Assembly: GCF_000685965.1 (NCBI RefSeq)
Contig: NZ_JMLE01000025.1
Span: 1-60,969, forward strand
DNA from: Arthrobacter sp. UNC362MFTsu5.1
Lineage (GTDB): Bacteria; Actinomycetota; Actinomycetes; Actinomycetales; Micrococcaceae
Reading direction: 5' to 3'
DNA: 60,969 nucleotides
The position numbers and the translations under genes are program-made. Positions 6,357-15,046 of this stretch are shown piece after piece. Position 1 is the stretch's first letter, and every line of letters begins with the position of its first letter. Under the pieces are notes generated by a model. That model made no database searches. It was given only the letters and a program-made list of their open reading frames with translations, and was not told where the DNA came from.

Positions 6357-9300
6357 TCACTGCGCTGTTACGCCGACGTTCAGCTGCGTTGTGGGCCCCG
6401 TTCCGTACTTGATCAGGCCCACCCAGTTGCCCGCCGCCAGTCCAGCCCAACTGGCAGTGAGCTCACCGGTGGTGCCGTTTTCAATGCTGAGGGGGTTGGG
6501 GCTCACCGTCAGGTTTCCCGCGTCTCCGCCAAGGACCATCACCTCAACCGAAGCTGCCGTCGCCGCGCCGCCGGGGCTGGCGAACAGGTTGGTGGTCACC
6601 TTCCAGTCGCCCGCCACGGGATCCGTGATGGTGACTGCCTCGTTGGCAGCTGGCGTGGCCCCCGGATACAGGAGCCCGGCCGGGGAAACCACGTACAAAT
6701 CGAAGTCCGCTGCCGGGTTGGCGGAGGTCACCGCAAACTTGGCCAGGGAGGAACCTGCCGCAACGGTGACGATCTGCACGTCGTTCGCGGCATCCTTGAC
6801 CCCGGTGTACGGCCCGGGAACCAGGCTGATCGCCGTTGAGTTTGCCTTGGCGAGCCCCTTAACGGTGACGTCGATCGGCTCGGGGCTGCCGGACGTCACC
6901 GGAATGACGATGCTGCCCGTGCCGCCGGCGGAAGCGGCATTAACCACCGCCGGCGCAACGGCGGTCACTGAACGGATTGCCACCGGCGCACGGACAGTGG
7001 CTTCATCCGAGGTCCAGGTCAGCGATCCGCCAACAAAGGTGTCCAGGGCGGCGCCGGAATTCGTGAACTGCACCGTGAAGGTGGCTTTTTCTCCTTCGGC
7101 CAGGGTCAGCACGTCCGGGGTGACCTCAGCCGTGATCCCGGGGACGTCGACTTCCGCACTGTAGCTTCCGGCCGATAGCGCGGTCACTGTCCGCGTCACG
7201 GTTTGCGTGCCCGTGAGCCCGCCGATCGCAATGGAGGGCAGGTTGACGTCCTTGGCGGCCACCGGAGCAACGCCCAGCTGATAGCCCTGGCCCTGCAGGA
7301 AACCGAGCCAGTCGCTGGGGCCCGCGTCGTACACCAGCCCCGGCGTTGCCATCCGGGCCGGATCGATCTGTCCGGCACCCTGGGCAAAGACGTCGTGGAC
7401 GGGAGATCCCTCGGCATCCACCATATCGTAGGCCGTGGTCATCATCGCTGATTTGACCGTCGCCGGGGACCACAGGGGGTTCTTGCCCAGCAACAGCGCC
7501 CCGAGACCGGCAATATGCGGCGCTGCCATGGACGTTCCGGACAGGAAACCGAAGTTCTGCCCGTTGGAACCGGCCGGCGAGACAGCAGCAAGGACGCCCA
7601 CGCCGGGAGCTGCAATGTCCGGCTTCAAGAGGTCGCTGCTGGCCGCAAGGGTGGGCCCGCGGGAGGAGAACCCGGCGATCTGCGGGACCGGCGGCGGGTC
7701 AAGGCCCGTGGTGTCGGTGGACACCAGGCTGGCCGTCAACGTCGCGTCCGCCCCTACCGCCTCCTTGATGGCGGGATCGTCGAGGTGGACCGTGGGAACG
7801 CTGTGCAGGTCCACGTCCAGGGAGTTGGTTGTCAGGTTGACCAGGACCATGCCGACGCCGCCGGCCTGGGCCACGGTCATGCTCTTGGCCGTCCGGTCCA
7901 CCACGCCGCGGTCGCAGACTACGATCTTCCCGGTTGTCTTGGCCGGGTCCAGCGTGCCGGGCGCGCACAGTGCGGCATTGGCGTCGAGGGCACCGGCGGC
8001 CTTCACCGTCACCGCGAGCGCGATCGGCGCATCCGCAACCTCAGTGGCCATGATGCTGGCGCCCGCGAACTTCTCTCCGCTGGACAGTTCCACTGTGCCG
8101 CGGAGGCTGCTGCTGTGGGTTGAGGCAGCCACGCTGGTAATCCAAGGAGCGGCATGGTTGACGGTGCCGGCCGTCGGTCCGGAATTGCCGGCCGACGCGG
8201 CCACGAAGATCCCGGCCGCTGCGGCGTTCAGGAAGGCAATGGACACCGGGTCCGCAGCGGAGTTGTTGGTGCCGGAGATGGAGTAGCTCAGGACATCGAC
8301 GCCGTCCCTGATCGCATCCTCAATGGCCTCGACTGCGCTGGAGGCAAAGCAGCCGGTAGTTGCAGGGCTGGCACCCTCCCAGCAGATCTTGTAGATGGCG
8401 AGCTTTGCGCCCGGGGCAACGCCCGAACCCTTGCCGAAGTCCCGGCCGCCCACAGCCTGGCTGACATCGGTGTTACCCGCGGCGGTGCTGGCGGTGTGTG
8501 AGCCGTGGTTGTTGATGTCCAGTGGCGAGAACGTTTCCTTCGGCGAGCGCAGCCCCGGCGGTACGCCAGCCTTGAAGGCCTCATCGTAGTACCGGGCGCC
8601 GATAACCTTGCTGTTGCACTCTGTTCCGGCGAATTGGATGCCCGCCTCGCAGACGCCCGCGAAATTGCTGCCGTCCGCTTTCAGCATGGTGATCTGGTTT
8701 GTGGGCGACAGGTAGGGTTCGCCCACTTGGGGCGCTCCGGCCAGCGGCTTCACCTGTTCGCCGGCAAAGAACGGATTGCCCGGGGTGTAGCCCGTATCCA
8801 GGACACCCACGACAGTTCCCTTGCCGGCGTTGGCTGCGCCGGCAAACTGTTGCGCCCAGAGCCCGTCAGGTCCGGGCAGGCCCAGGAACTCGGTGCTGGA
8901 GTAGTCAATTTTATTCAGGCTGTCTTTAACGACAGCAAGGACGCTTCCGTCCTTGCTGAGTGCGCTGGCCTGCTCTGCGGACAGCTCCGCACTGAAGCCG
9001 TTCACCGCAAGTGTGTAGCTGTCGTCGATGGCCACGCCCTCCTCCGCGGCCAGCCTGCCTTGCTCTGACTCCAGGTGTGCCGAGTAGCGCTGGGACTCAG
9101 CGCTGCCGGCATCGAGCCTTCTGCCGTTGGACGCTGCCGTCCCGGGGATGCCTTCGATGCCGCCCGTGTAGGCAGCCAGGGGTTTGTCCTTCAGCATCAC
9201 GATGTAGCGGCCGGCCTCCAGTGACGGCGTGTCTTCCGCCACAGGGTCCGCGGCCGCCCGCACTGGCGCCGCCAGCCCCTGGCCGAACATGAGTGCGATT

Positions 9301-9377
9301 CCCAACGCGACGGCGGCGCCAAGGCGCATGGCCGGTTTTCTGGTTTGAAGGCGGGAGTCCACAGGCGGGTGAGTCAT
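6357..9377 (-). CDS. Secreted S8 family serine peptidase (subtilase) with I9 propeptide and PA domain
   Basis: 1006-residue subtilase. N-terminal signal peptide (hydrophobic 19-40 ending PVRAAA), propeptide/I9 inhibitor region from GRYIVMLKDKP (about 55-155), catalytic Asp194 (VGVLDTGY), His291 (NNHGSHTAS), oxyanion Asn398 (AGNSGP) and Ser616 (SGTSMAAP). A PA domain is inserted about 430-550 (GKIVVCDRGVVDRT). The C-terminus holds an Fn3-like segment and a beta-rich pre-peptidase-type segment (FDLYVVSPAG). ATG 9377 is chosen because AGGAGG lies 9 bases upstream; an in-frame upstream extension has no signal-peptide logic. It is a clear paralogue of the 11622-14759 protease and is transcribed divergently from an SSI-like inhibitor gene. 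Expected to act outside the cell. Confidence 0.95.
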   Translation of the reverse strand: MTHPPVDSRLQTRKPAMRLGAAVALGIALMFGQGLAAPVRAAADPVAEDTPSLEAGRYIVMLKDKPLAAYTGGIEGIPGTAASNGRRLDAGSAESQRYSAHLESEQGRLAAEEGVAIDDSYTLAVNGFSAELSAEQASALSKDGSVLAVVKDSLNKIDYSSTEFLGLPGPDGLWAQQFAGAANAGKGTVVGVLDTGYTPGNPFFAGEQVKPLAGAPQVGEPYLSPTNQITMLKADGSNFAGVCEAGIQFAGTECNSKVIGARYYDEAFKAGVPPGLRSPKETFSPLDINNHGSHTASTAAGNTDVSQAVGGRDFGKGSGVAPGAKLAIYKICWEGASPATTGCFASSAVEAIEDAIRDGVDVLSYSISGTNNSAADPVSIAFLNAAAAGIFVAASAGNSGPTAGTVNHAAPWITSVAASTHSSSLRGTVELSSGEKFAGASIMATEVADAPIALAVTVKAAGALDANAALCAPGTLDPAKTTGKIVVCDRGVVDRTAKSMTVAQAGGVGMVLVNLTTNSLDVDLHSVPTVHLDDPAIKEAVGADATLTASLVSTDTTGLDPPPVPQIAGFSSRGPTLAASSDLLKPDIAAPGVGVLAAVSPAGSNGQNFGFLSGTSMAAPHIAGLGALLLGKNPLWSPATVKSAMMTTAYDMVDAEGSPVHDVFAQGAGQIDPARMATPGLVYDAGPSDWLGFLQGQGYQLGVAPVAAKDVNLPSIAIGGLTGTQTVTRTVTALSAGSYSAEVDVPGITAEVTPDVLTLAEGEKATFTVQFTNSGAALDTFVGGSLTWTSDEATVRAPVAIRSVTAVAPAVVNAASAGGTGSIVIPVTSGSPEPIDVTVKGLAKANSTAISLVPGPYTGVKDAANDVQIVTVAAGSSLAKFAVTSANPAADFDLYVVSPAGLLYPGATPAANEAVTITDPVAGDWKVTTNLFASPGGAATAASVEVMVLGGDAGNLTVSPNPLSIENGTTGELTASWAGLAAGNWVGLIKYGTGPTTQLNVGVTAQ

Positions 9378-9656
9378 GATGTACGGCCTCCTAGGTTGCC
9401 GGACCGGGGGCATAGCCGGTCCCACCTCCCGGATGCATCCGTCCACGTTGGCGAAACGTGGGCGTGAGGCCATACATCCAGTGATGTGAGAAACATACCG
9501 GAGTGGGGCCGCGGAATCGAGATGTTCGGGACAGATTTAATCTCCCGGCCCCCACGGTGCGCCTGGGCCGGGGGCACACCGCGGCGGCCGGGCCGAACGG
9601 CAGGGTTCATCGTGGGGCTGCGGCGATAGAATGGACCAAAATGAGGAGGACCGGTA
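9378..9656. other. Divergent intergenic region between subtilase and SSI-like lipoprotein
   Basis: No gene seen. It holds the subtilase ribosome-binding site (AGGAGG, minus strand, just right of 9385), a small hairpin CCACGTT/AACGTGG at 9443-9461 and, for the rightward gene, a TAGAAT -10-like hexamer at 9627-9632 and GAGGAGGA at 9643-9650. Confidence 0.6.
9627..9632 (+). promoter_or_regulatory. Putative -10 element of the SSI-like lipoprotein gene
   Basis: TAGAAT 24 bases before ATG 9657, leaving room for a short leader with GAGGAGGA. No good -35 hexamer is seen at the right spacing. Confidence 0.45.
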
Positions 9657-10208
9657 ATGCGTAAGGCATGGATTCACGCGCTCGTTCTGGTATCCGTCGC
9701 CGGTCTCGCTGCCTGCTCGCCGGGCGGTGGCGGCCCGACACCTTCCCCCTCGGCCACCTCCAGCATTGCCAGCCCCACAGCCACGCCGTCACCGGACACC
9801 GAAACAACGGTCCCGGCACCCTCTCCCCCGCCGTCGTCGGCGGCCGCCACGTCAGGGCCGGGCAAGGGGGACGCCGAGCTCGCCATCATGGTCAAGCCGT
9901 CGGAATCGGAAGCCGCACTGAACTACACACTCGTATGTAAAGACGGCGTTCCGACCGACGAAAGCAGCCACCCCTCAGCCGCCGCGGCCTGCACCGCGTT
10001 GAAGGACAACCCGGCTGTCCTGAGCCCCGCTCCCCGCGGCACCGACCAAGCCTGCACCCAGCAATATGGCGGCCCGCAGGAGGCCACTGTCACCGGGATC
10101 GTTGACGGGTCCCCGGTGGATTCATCCTTCGCCCGCAGGGACGGCTGCGAAATCGGCCTGTGGAATGCGGCCAAGGACATCCTGGGCTCCGCAGGAGGAG
10201 TTTCCTAG
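9657..10208 (+). CDS. Lipoprotein with subtilisin-inhibitor-like (SSI, I16) domain
   Basis: 183-residue predicted lipoprotein: signal sequence with lipobox LAAC (Cys20), a Ser/Pro/Thr linker to about 70, then an SSI-like domain. The four cysteines of Streptomyces subtilisin inhibitor are matched: LVCKDG (Cys94), AAAC (Cys112), CTQQYGGP (Cys133) and RDGCEI (Cys164). In SSI the pairs are equivalent to 94-112 and 133-164, with the reactive bond two and three residues after the third cysteine; here those residues are Gln135-Gln136 rather than Met-Val. Expected to be membrane-anchored and exposed outside. ATG 9657 follows GAGGAGGA. It sits between two subtilase genes, so a protease-control role is likely but inferred. 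The P1 residue means target specificity is unknown. Confidence 0.82.
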   Translation: MRKAWIHALVLVSVAGLAACSPGGGGPTPSPSATSSIASPTATPSPDTETTVPAPSPPPSSAAATSGPGKGDAELAIMVKPSESEAALNYTLVCKDGVPTDESSHPSAAAACTALKDNPAVLSPAPRGTDQACTQQYGGPQEATVTGIVDGSPVDSSFARRDGCEIGLWNAAKDILGSAGGVS

Positions 10209-10212
10209 GCTG

Positions 10213-11157
10213 ATGCAGATTCTGAAGCACGGCCGGCAGAAGGCGCTGCCGGCGGACGCCTGGCAGCACCTCGAAGAAGCCCATCAGACCCGGGTCAAGC
10301 GCTATGCCGACCCCTACCTTGCCCGCCGTTCGGCGGGCAAGAAACACCCTGTTGAGGATTTCCTCTTCACCTACTACACCCAGAAACCCGGCCAGCTCCT
10401 GCGCTGGCACCCGGGCGCCGGCGTCGTCCTGACCGGGCCGGAAGCCGCCGCCCGCTCCGGCTGGAAATACTACAAAATGCTCGACGACGGCGGCCTTGCC
10501 GCCGCAGGCCTGCCGGCCGGGACCACGGCCGCGACCGTTGACCTCGCCTTGTTCCTGGCCGAGCGCCGGGAAGCGTTGGAGTTCGCCGGGATCATCCTGC
10601 GCGGCACCGCGTTGCGGCCCGCCCAGTTTGGCTGCTTCGGCCTGCACGAGTGGGCGATGGTGTACCGCCAGGACAAGTTCGAGCTGCGCCACGAATACCT
10701 GAAGCTGCGCCTCGGGGCAGCAGGCACCGACCAGGTGGTGGAGGAGAACAGGATCCGGTGCTCCCACTTTGATGCCTTCCGCTTCTACACGCCCGACGCC
10801 ACACCCCTGAACGAACTCACTCCGAGCCGCGACAACCAGCGGTCCATGGAGCAGCCCGGCTGCCTGCACGCCAACATGGACCTCTACAAGTGGGCCTACA
10901 AACTGGCGCCTGCCCTGCCCAGTGACCTCGTGATGGACTGCTTTGAACTGTCGTGGCGGGTCCGCGCCATGGATATGCAGGCCTCCCCCTACGACCTGGA
11001 AGAGTGGGGCTACCCGCCCATTCCGATTGAAACCGCCGCCGGCAAGGCGGAGTACGTTGAATACCAGCGGGGATTCTCCGCCGAGGCGCAGGAACTGCGC
11101 GGCCGGTTGCTGGACGCCCTGGCGCCGCTGCTCGACCGGATTGGGGACGGCGGATGA
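10213..11157 (+). CDS. Conserved actinobacterial protein of unknown function (often labelled 3-methyladenine DNA glycosylase)
   Basis: 314-residue soluble protein with no signal peptide. It has strongly conserved stretches HPVEDFLFTYYTQKPGQLLR and RWHPGAGVVL and a C-terminal PYDLEEWGYPPIPIET. Related actinobacterial proteins are, to my recollection, labelled 3-methyladenine DNA glycosylase, but I see no helix-hairpin-helix/GPD motif of AlkA or the fold signature of AAG, so I do not assert that activity. ATG 10213 is chosen with GGAGGAG at 10194-10200. It starts 4 bp after the SSI lipoprotein gene and overlaps the next SSI-like gene by 4 bp, so the three form one transcription unit. Confidence 0.7.
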   Translation: MQILKHGRQKALPADAWQHLEEAHQTRVKRYADPYLARRSAGKKHPVEDFLFTYYTQKPGQLLRWHPGAGVVLTGPEAAARSGWKYYKMLDDGGLAAAGLPAGTTAATVDLALFLAERREALEFAGIILRGTALRPAQFGCFGLHEWAMVYRQDKFELRHEYLKLRLGAAGTDQVVEENRIRCSHFDAFRFYTPDATPLNELTPSRDNQRSMEQPGCLHANMDLYKWAYKLAPALPSDLVMDCFELSWRVRAMDMQASPYDLEEWGYPPIPIETAAGKAEYVEYQRGFSAEAQELRGRLLDALAPLLDRIGDGG

Positions 11158-11534
11158 CGGCCGGCGCGGACCCGGACGTGGACCTCACGGTCCGGCTGAC
11201 CGAGGCTCCGGGCGCGCCGGCGCATGAGTTCCGCCTGGTGGTGCGCCGGGGAACGGTGCCGGACACTGCGGCCACCGGCTCAACGGTACCGGACCCTGCG
11301 GCGGCGATTGCCGCCGTCGAACGTTTTGGTGAGGAAGCCTTCTTCACGCCGCGGCGGGCCGACATGCTCTGCACCCAGCAGTACGGCGGCCCGCAGGTTG
11401 CCGTGGTGACGGGGATGTTCCATGGCCGCCCGGTCAACAGTCACTTCAGCCTGACCGACGGGTGCGAAATTGCGCGCTGGCGGTCCCTCGCGCCGCTCTT
11501 CGGCGGCACACCCGGATCCACCGGCCAGGTCTGA
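11154..11534 (+). CDS. Cytosolic SSI-like protein lacking one disulfide
   Basis: 126 residues, ATG 11154 overlapping the previous stop (ATGA). The C-terminal half repeats the upstream lipoprotein's inhibitor motifs: CTQQYGGP (Cys73) and TDGCEI (Cys104). Where the lipoprotein has the other cysteine pair, this protein has EFRLVVRRG and PAAAIAAVERFG, so both partners of that disulfide are gone together. There is no signal peptide or lipobox. It is thus a divergent paralogue of an extracellular inhibitor apparently kept in the cytoplasm. Possible roles are binding an internal protease or a non-inhibitory function; nothing in the sequence decides. Confidence 0.75.
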   Translation: MTAGADPDVDLTVRLTEAPGAPAHEFRLVVRRGTVPDTAATGSTVPDPAAAIAAVERFGEEAFFTPRRADMLCTQQYGGPQVAVVTGMFHGRPVNSHFSLTDGCEIARWRSLAPLFGGTPGSTGQV

Positions 11535-11553
11535 GCGAACAGGCGCACCACAC

Positions 11554-11593
11554 AGGAACGTCCCGGGAGCCTCGCGGCTGCCGGGACGTTCCT
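11554..11593 (+). terminator. Terminator between convergent SSI-like and subtilase genes
   Basis: AGGAACGTCCCGG (11554-11566) pairs with CCGGGACGTTCCT (11581-11593), with an inner AGCC/GGCT helix in the loop. It lies between convergent genes ending at 11534 and 11622 and can serve both. Confidence 0.8.
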
Positions 11594-11621
11594 TACTGCT
11601 GCTTACAGTGGGTGTTCGGGA

Positions 11622-14600
11622 TTAGGACCCCGGAACGGCGTCAGCGGCAGTGATCGCCGGAGCTCCGGCAGGGTTGGACACCGCTGCGGCACCCACCTTG
11701 ACGTTGACCCACGTCTTGATCCCGTTTCCGCCCAGGCTCAGGCGTCCCAGGTAGGATCCCGATTCCAGGCCGGTCCAGCTGGCTGTCGCCGTGGTGGCTG
11801 TGCCGTTGGGGGCAACGATTGGATTCGGGTTGACAGCGAGCTTCGTCTCCGGCTTTCCGGGGAACGAAACCGCCTGGACGACCGCGGAAGCGGGTCCGTT
11901 GTCCGGGGTGGAGTAGAGGTTCGCCACGATGTAGTAGGTGCCTGCACGCGGCGATTCAAGATCCAGGAACTCGCTGGCGGACGCCGTTGCTACCTGGGTT
12001 GCCACAAGTCCGCCGCTTCCGTTGGGTGCGTAGACCACCATGTCCCAGTCGACGTCGTCCGTTCCGGCCTGGATGCCCAGCCGGGCGAAGGTGGCGCCGG
12101 CGGGAACGTCCACCTTGACGAGTGCGTTGTGCTCGTCGTTCTTGGCCGCGTAGGCGCCGGGCGTCTTGGTGATGGCCGTCTCGGCCAGGGGCGCAAGCCC
12201 TTCGACTCCCACCGCGATGGGGGCGTCCGAGCCGGAAACCAGGTCCAGGGTTCCGCTGCCGGTGCCGGTGGCCGAGCTGAACGCGAATGACGGTGCGATC
12301 TGCGCGTCCACCGGACGGACCGCAATAGGCGAGCTGACCGTGCGCGGGCCCTTCCACGTCAGGGTGCCCGTGGTGAACTTGCCCACCGGCGCGCTGACGT
12401 TCTTGATGGTGAGGGTGACCTCGCGGGTCTGCCCTGCCTTGGCGAAGTTCAGCATCTGCGGCTCCACGTGGACGCTGACGCCGGGCATGTCCACCACGGG
12501 CCGGTAGGTTCCCGGCACCAGAGCTGTGATCTGGCGCTTGACCTGGATCTCGCCCACGAGGCTGCCCAGTGCAATGGAGGGCAGGTTGAGGTCGCGCGCG
12601 GCAATGGTGCCGGCCTGGGGTGCACCGGTCGCCACGCCCTGGCCGTTCAGGAAGGCCAGCCACTGCTTGATGTCCGAGTTGTACACGAGTCCCGGGTCCA
12701 GGACGCGGGTGGCGTCAATATGTCCGGCGCCGCCTTCGAACGGGTTCCGGTTGGGAGTGCCGTCGGCGTTGACCAGCGGGTAGGCGGTGGTCATCATCGC
12801 GGACTTGACCGTGGCAGGCGACCATTTGGGCTGCTTGCTGAGCACCAGGGCTCCGAAGCCGGCGATGTGCGGGGCAGCCATGGAGGTACCGGACATAAAG
12901 CCGAACTGCGCGCCGTTGTTGCCGATGGTGGAAACGCCCGCAAGGACGTTCACGCCGGGAGCCGAAATGTCCGGCTTCAGGAGGTCGCCGCCGGAGGCCA
13001 GGCTGGGTCCCCGGGAGGAGAATCCTGCCACCTGGGGCGCCGGGGAGAGCGGCTGGCCGGTGAGGTCACCTTTGAGGAGGCTCACCGTCAGCGCTGGATT
13101 GGCGGCAAGCTTGGATTTGAGTTCCAGGCTCTTGGGGGCGTTGACGTGGACGGTGGGCAGTACATGGTTGTCTGCATCTTCGGAGCTGGAGGACAGGTTG
13201 ACCAGGATCATGCCCACGCCGCCCTTTGCCTGGATCTCGAGGCTCTTGGCCGTGCGGTCCACGACGCCGCGGTCACAGACGACGACCTTGCCGCTGACCT
13301 TGGCGGCGTCCAGGGTTCCCGGGCCGCACAGGTTCGCGGCCGTTGGCGCATCCGGTGCCGCAGCGTCGGCGGCAACCACCACGCCGGCGTCCTTGACTTC
13401 GGTCTTCATGATGGACGCACCGCGGTACATGCTGCCATCGGATACCTTGACCGTGCCCAGCAGATCGCTGGGGAAGGTGGAGGCTGCGACGGTGGTCAGC
13501 CACGGCGAGGCGTGGTTCACGGTGGAAACGGTGGGGCCGGAGTTGCCGGCCGAGGCCGAAACGAATACACCGGCGGCGGCGGCGTTCAGGAAGGCCAGCG
13601 CAACGGGATCCGAAGTGCTGTTGGTGTTTCCGGAGATGGAGTAGTTCAGGACGTCCACCCCGTCCTTGATGGCCGCGTCAACAGCTTCGACCGAGGCGGA
13701 CGAGTAGCAGCCGCCCGTTGCGGGATTATCGTCTTCCCAGCAGACCTTGTAGACGGAGACTTTCGCGGCCGGGGCAACGCCGGAGCTCTTGCCGAAGCTG
13801 GCGCCGTCGATGACCTGTTCCACGTTGGCGTTGCCGGCAGCGGTGGTGGCCGTATGCGTGCCGTGGCTGCCAACGTCCACCGGGGAGATCAGTTCCTCCG
13901 GGGCCCGGTGTTCGGGCGTCACGTACTGACGGAAGGAGTCGGCGAAGTAGCGGGCGCCGACCACCTTGGAGTTGCAGAGCGTGCCGTCAAACGAGGCCCC
14001 CGATTCGATGCCCTTCTGACATTCGCCTTCAAAGGTGGTGCCGTCCGACTTGAGCATGGCGATCGTGCCATTCGCCGTGAGATAGGGGACGCCCACCTCG
14101 GCCTTGCCCTTGAGCGGCTGCACCGCATCCCCCTGCAGGAAAGGATTATCCGGGGCGTAGCCGGAGTCGATCACGCCGACCACCACGCCCTTGCCGGCAC
14201 CGGCTTCGCCGCCGAACTGCTTCGCCCAGGCGCCCTCGCTGCCCGTGAGCTTCAGGAAGTCAGTGGTGGTGTAGTCCGGGGCGTTCTCCACATCCGGAGC
14301 CACCAGGAGCACATTGGCGTCCTTGGCAAGTTCGGTTGCCTGCAGCGCAGTGAGCTCAGCGACGAAGCCGTTGAGCGCACCAGTGAACTGCTTGGACGGG
14401 GTGACGCCCTGCTTGGACGCGACGTCACGCTGGGCCTTGCGGAGGTGTGCGTCGTACGCTTTGTAGTTCTGGCTCCCGGCATCCAGCTTGCGGCCCTGTT
14501 GCGGTTTAGTTGCCGCGATGCCGTCCGTTCCGCCCTCGTAGGCGGCCGCGGCTTTCTCAGCCAGGACGACGATGTAGCGGCCGTCCTTGTAATCTGTCGG

Positions 14601-14759
14601 GTTGACGTTTTTTGCCTGTTCAACCCCGCTGGGTTCGGCGGGCGCCGCGGTAGCGGGACCCACTGCAACGGAGGAGAGCAGCAGCGGGAGGCCAACAGCC
14701 AACGCTGCAGCCTTCCGGAGTCCCCCGCCCCGGACAAGGCTTATTCTGTGTGATTTCAC
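11622..14759 (-). CDS. Secreted S8 family serine peptidase (subtilase), second paralogue
   Basis: 1045 residues from GTG 14759. This start gives a proper signal peptide (KSHRISLVRGGGLRK, hydrophobic core, then AAPA near 38-41); the in-frame ATG at 14852 would add 31 hydrophilic residues and has no visible ribosome-binding site. Propeptide from GRYIVVLAEK (about 60-165); Asp198 (VGVIDSGY), His299 (SHGTHTA), Asn406 (AGNSGP), Ser626 (SGTSMAAP); PA insert near 440-560 with the same VVVCDRGVVDRTAKS found in the other subtilase. C-terminal Fn3-like and beta-rich domains follow. The two proteases are paralogues flanking the SSI-like genes. Extracellular proteolysis; substrate unknown. Confidence 0.95.
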   Translation of the reverse strand: MKSHRISLVRGGGLRKAAALAVGLPLLLSSVAVGPATAAPAEPSGVEQAKNVNPTDYKDGRYIVVLAEKAAAAYEGGTDGIAATKPQQGRKLDAGSQNYKAYDAHLRKAQRDVASKQGVTPSKQFTGALNGFVAELTALQATELAKDANVLLVAPDVENAPDYTTTDFLKLTGSEGAWAKQFGGEAGAGKGVVVGVIDSGYAPDNPFLQGDAVQPLKGKAEVGVPYLTANGTIAMLKSDGTTFEGECQKGIESGASFDGTLCNSKVVGARYFADSFRQYVTPEHRAPEELISPVDVGSHGTHTATTAAGNANVEQVIDGASFGKSSGVAPAAKVSVYKVCWEDDNPATGGCYSSASVEAVDAAIKDGVDVLNYSISGNTNSTSDPVALAFLNAAAAGVFVSASAGNSGPTVSTVNHASPWLTTVAASTFPSDLLGTVKVSDGSMYRGASIMKTEVKDAGVVVAADAAAPDAPTAANLCGPGTLDAAKVSGKVVVCDRGVVDRTAKSLEIQAKGGVGMILVNLSSSSEDADNHVLPTVHVNAPKSLELKSKLAANPALTVSLLKGDLTGQPLSPAPQVAGFSSRGPSLASGGDLLKPDISAPGVNVLAGVSTIGNNGAQFGFMSGTSMAAPHIAGFGALVLSKQPKWSPATVKSAMMTTAYPLVNADGTPNRNPFEGGAGHIDATRVLDPGLVYNSDIKQWLAFLNGQGVATGAPQAGTIAARDLNLPSIALGSLVGEIQVKRQITALVPGTYRPVVDMPGVSVHVEPQMLNFAKAGQTREVTLTIKNVSAPVGKFTTGTLTWKGPRTVSSPIAVRPVDAQIAPSFAFSSATGTGSGTLDLVSGSDAPIAVGVEGLAPLAETAITKTPGAYAAKNDEHNALVKVDVPAGATFARLGIQAGTDDVDWDMVVYAPNGSGGLVATQVATASASEFLDLESPRAGTYYIVANLYSTPDNGPASAVVQAVSFPGKPETKLAVNPNPIVAPNGTATTATASWTGLESGSYLGRLSLGGNGIKTWVNVKVGAAAVSNPAGAPAITAADAVPGS

Positions 14760-14779
14760 GAGCGACTGAAACCTTTCAT
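14756..14779 (-). other. Possible 7-codon leader ORF overlapping the subtilase start
   Basis: ATG at 14779 opens a reading frame MKGFSRS whose TGA (14758-14756) overlaps the GTG start of the subtilase in a GTGA arrangement. No good ribosome-binding site precedes it. It might couple translation, or be chance. Confidence 0.25.
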
Positions 14780-14957
14780 GAGGTACGGGTCCGGCGGCGC
14801 GGCCGGACTCGGTCAGCTGGGAAATGGCAGCCGGATCGACAGTTCCTGTCATCCGGCGAGACCAGCCGAGTCAAACAGTACAGAGTGAGAGCCGGATATG
14901 ACATAGGACACAAGTATCGTTTTGCTTTTGTCATCTCGAGGCTTGCCCCGGGCATGG

Positions 14958-14992
14958 CTGAGGGCGGTTTCCGCGATGGAAACCGCCCTCAG
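14958..14992. terminator. Hairpin between leftward genes
   Basis: CTGAGGGCGGTTTCC (14958-14972) pairs perfectly with GGAAACCGCCCTCAG (14978-14992) around a 5-base loop. It lies downstream of the leftward small gene ending at 15047, so it probably terminates it; there is no long T run. Confidence 0.65.
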
Positions 14993-15046
14993 TTCACGTC
15001 AAATATTCAGTTCAGAAGTTCAGTTCAAGACTTCGGGAAGCGGGCC

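Noticed and set aside
12468..14753. 761-codon rightward frame opposite the second subtilase
   Set aside because: Gly/Val/His-rich antisense shadow, with the subtilase catalytic motifs on the other strand.
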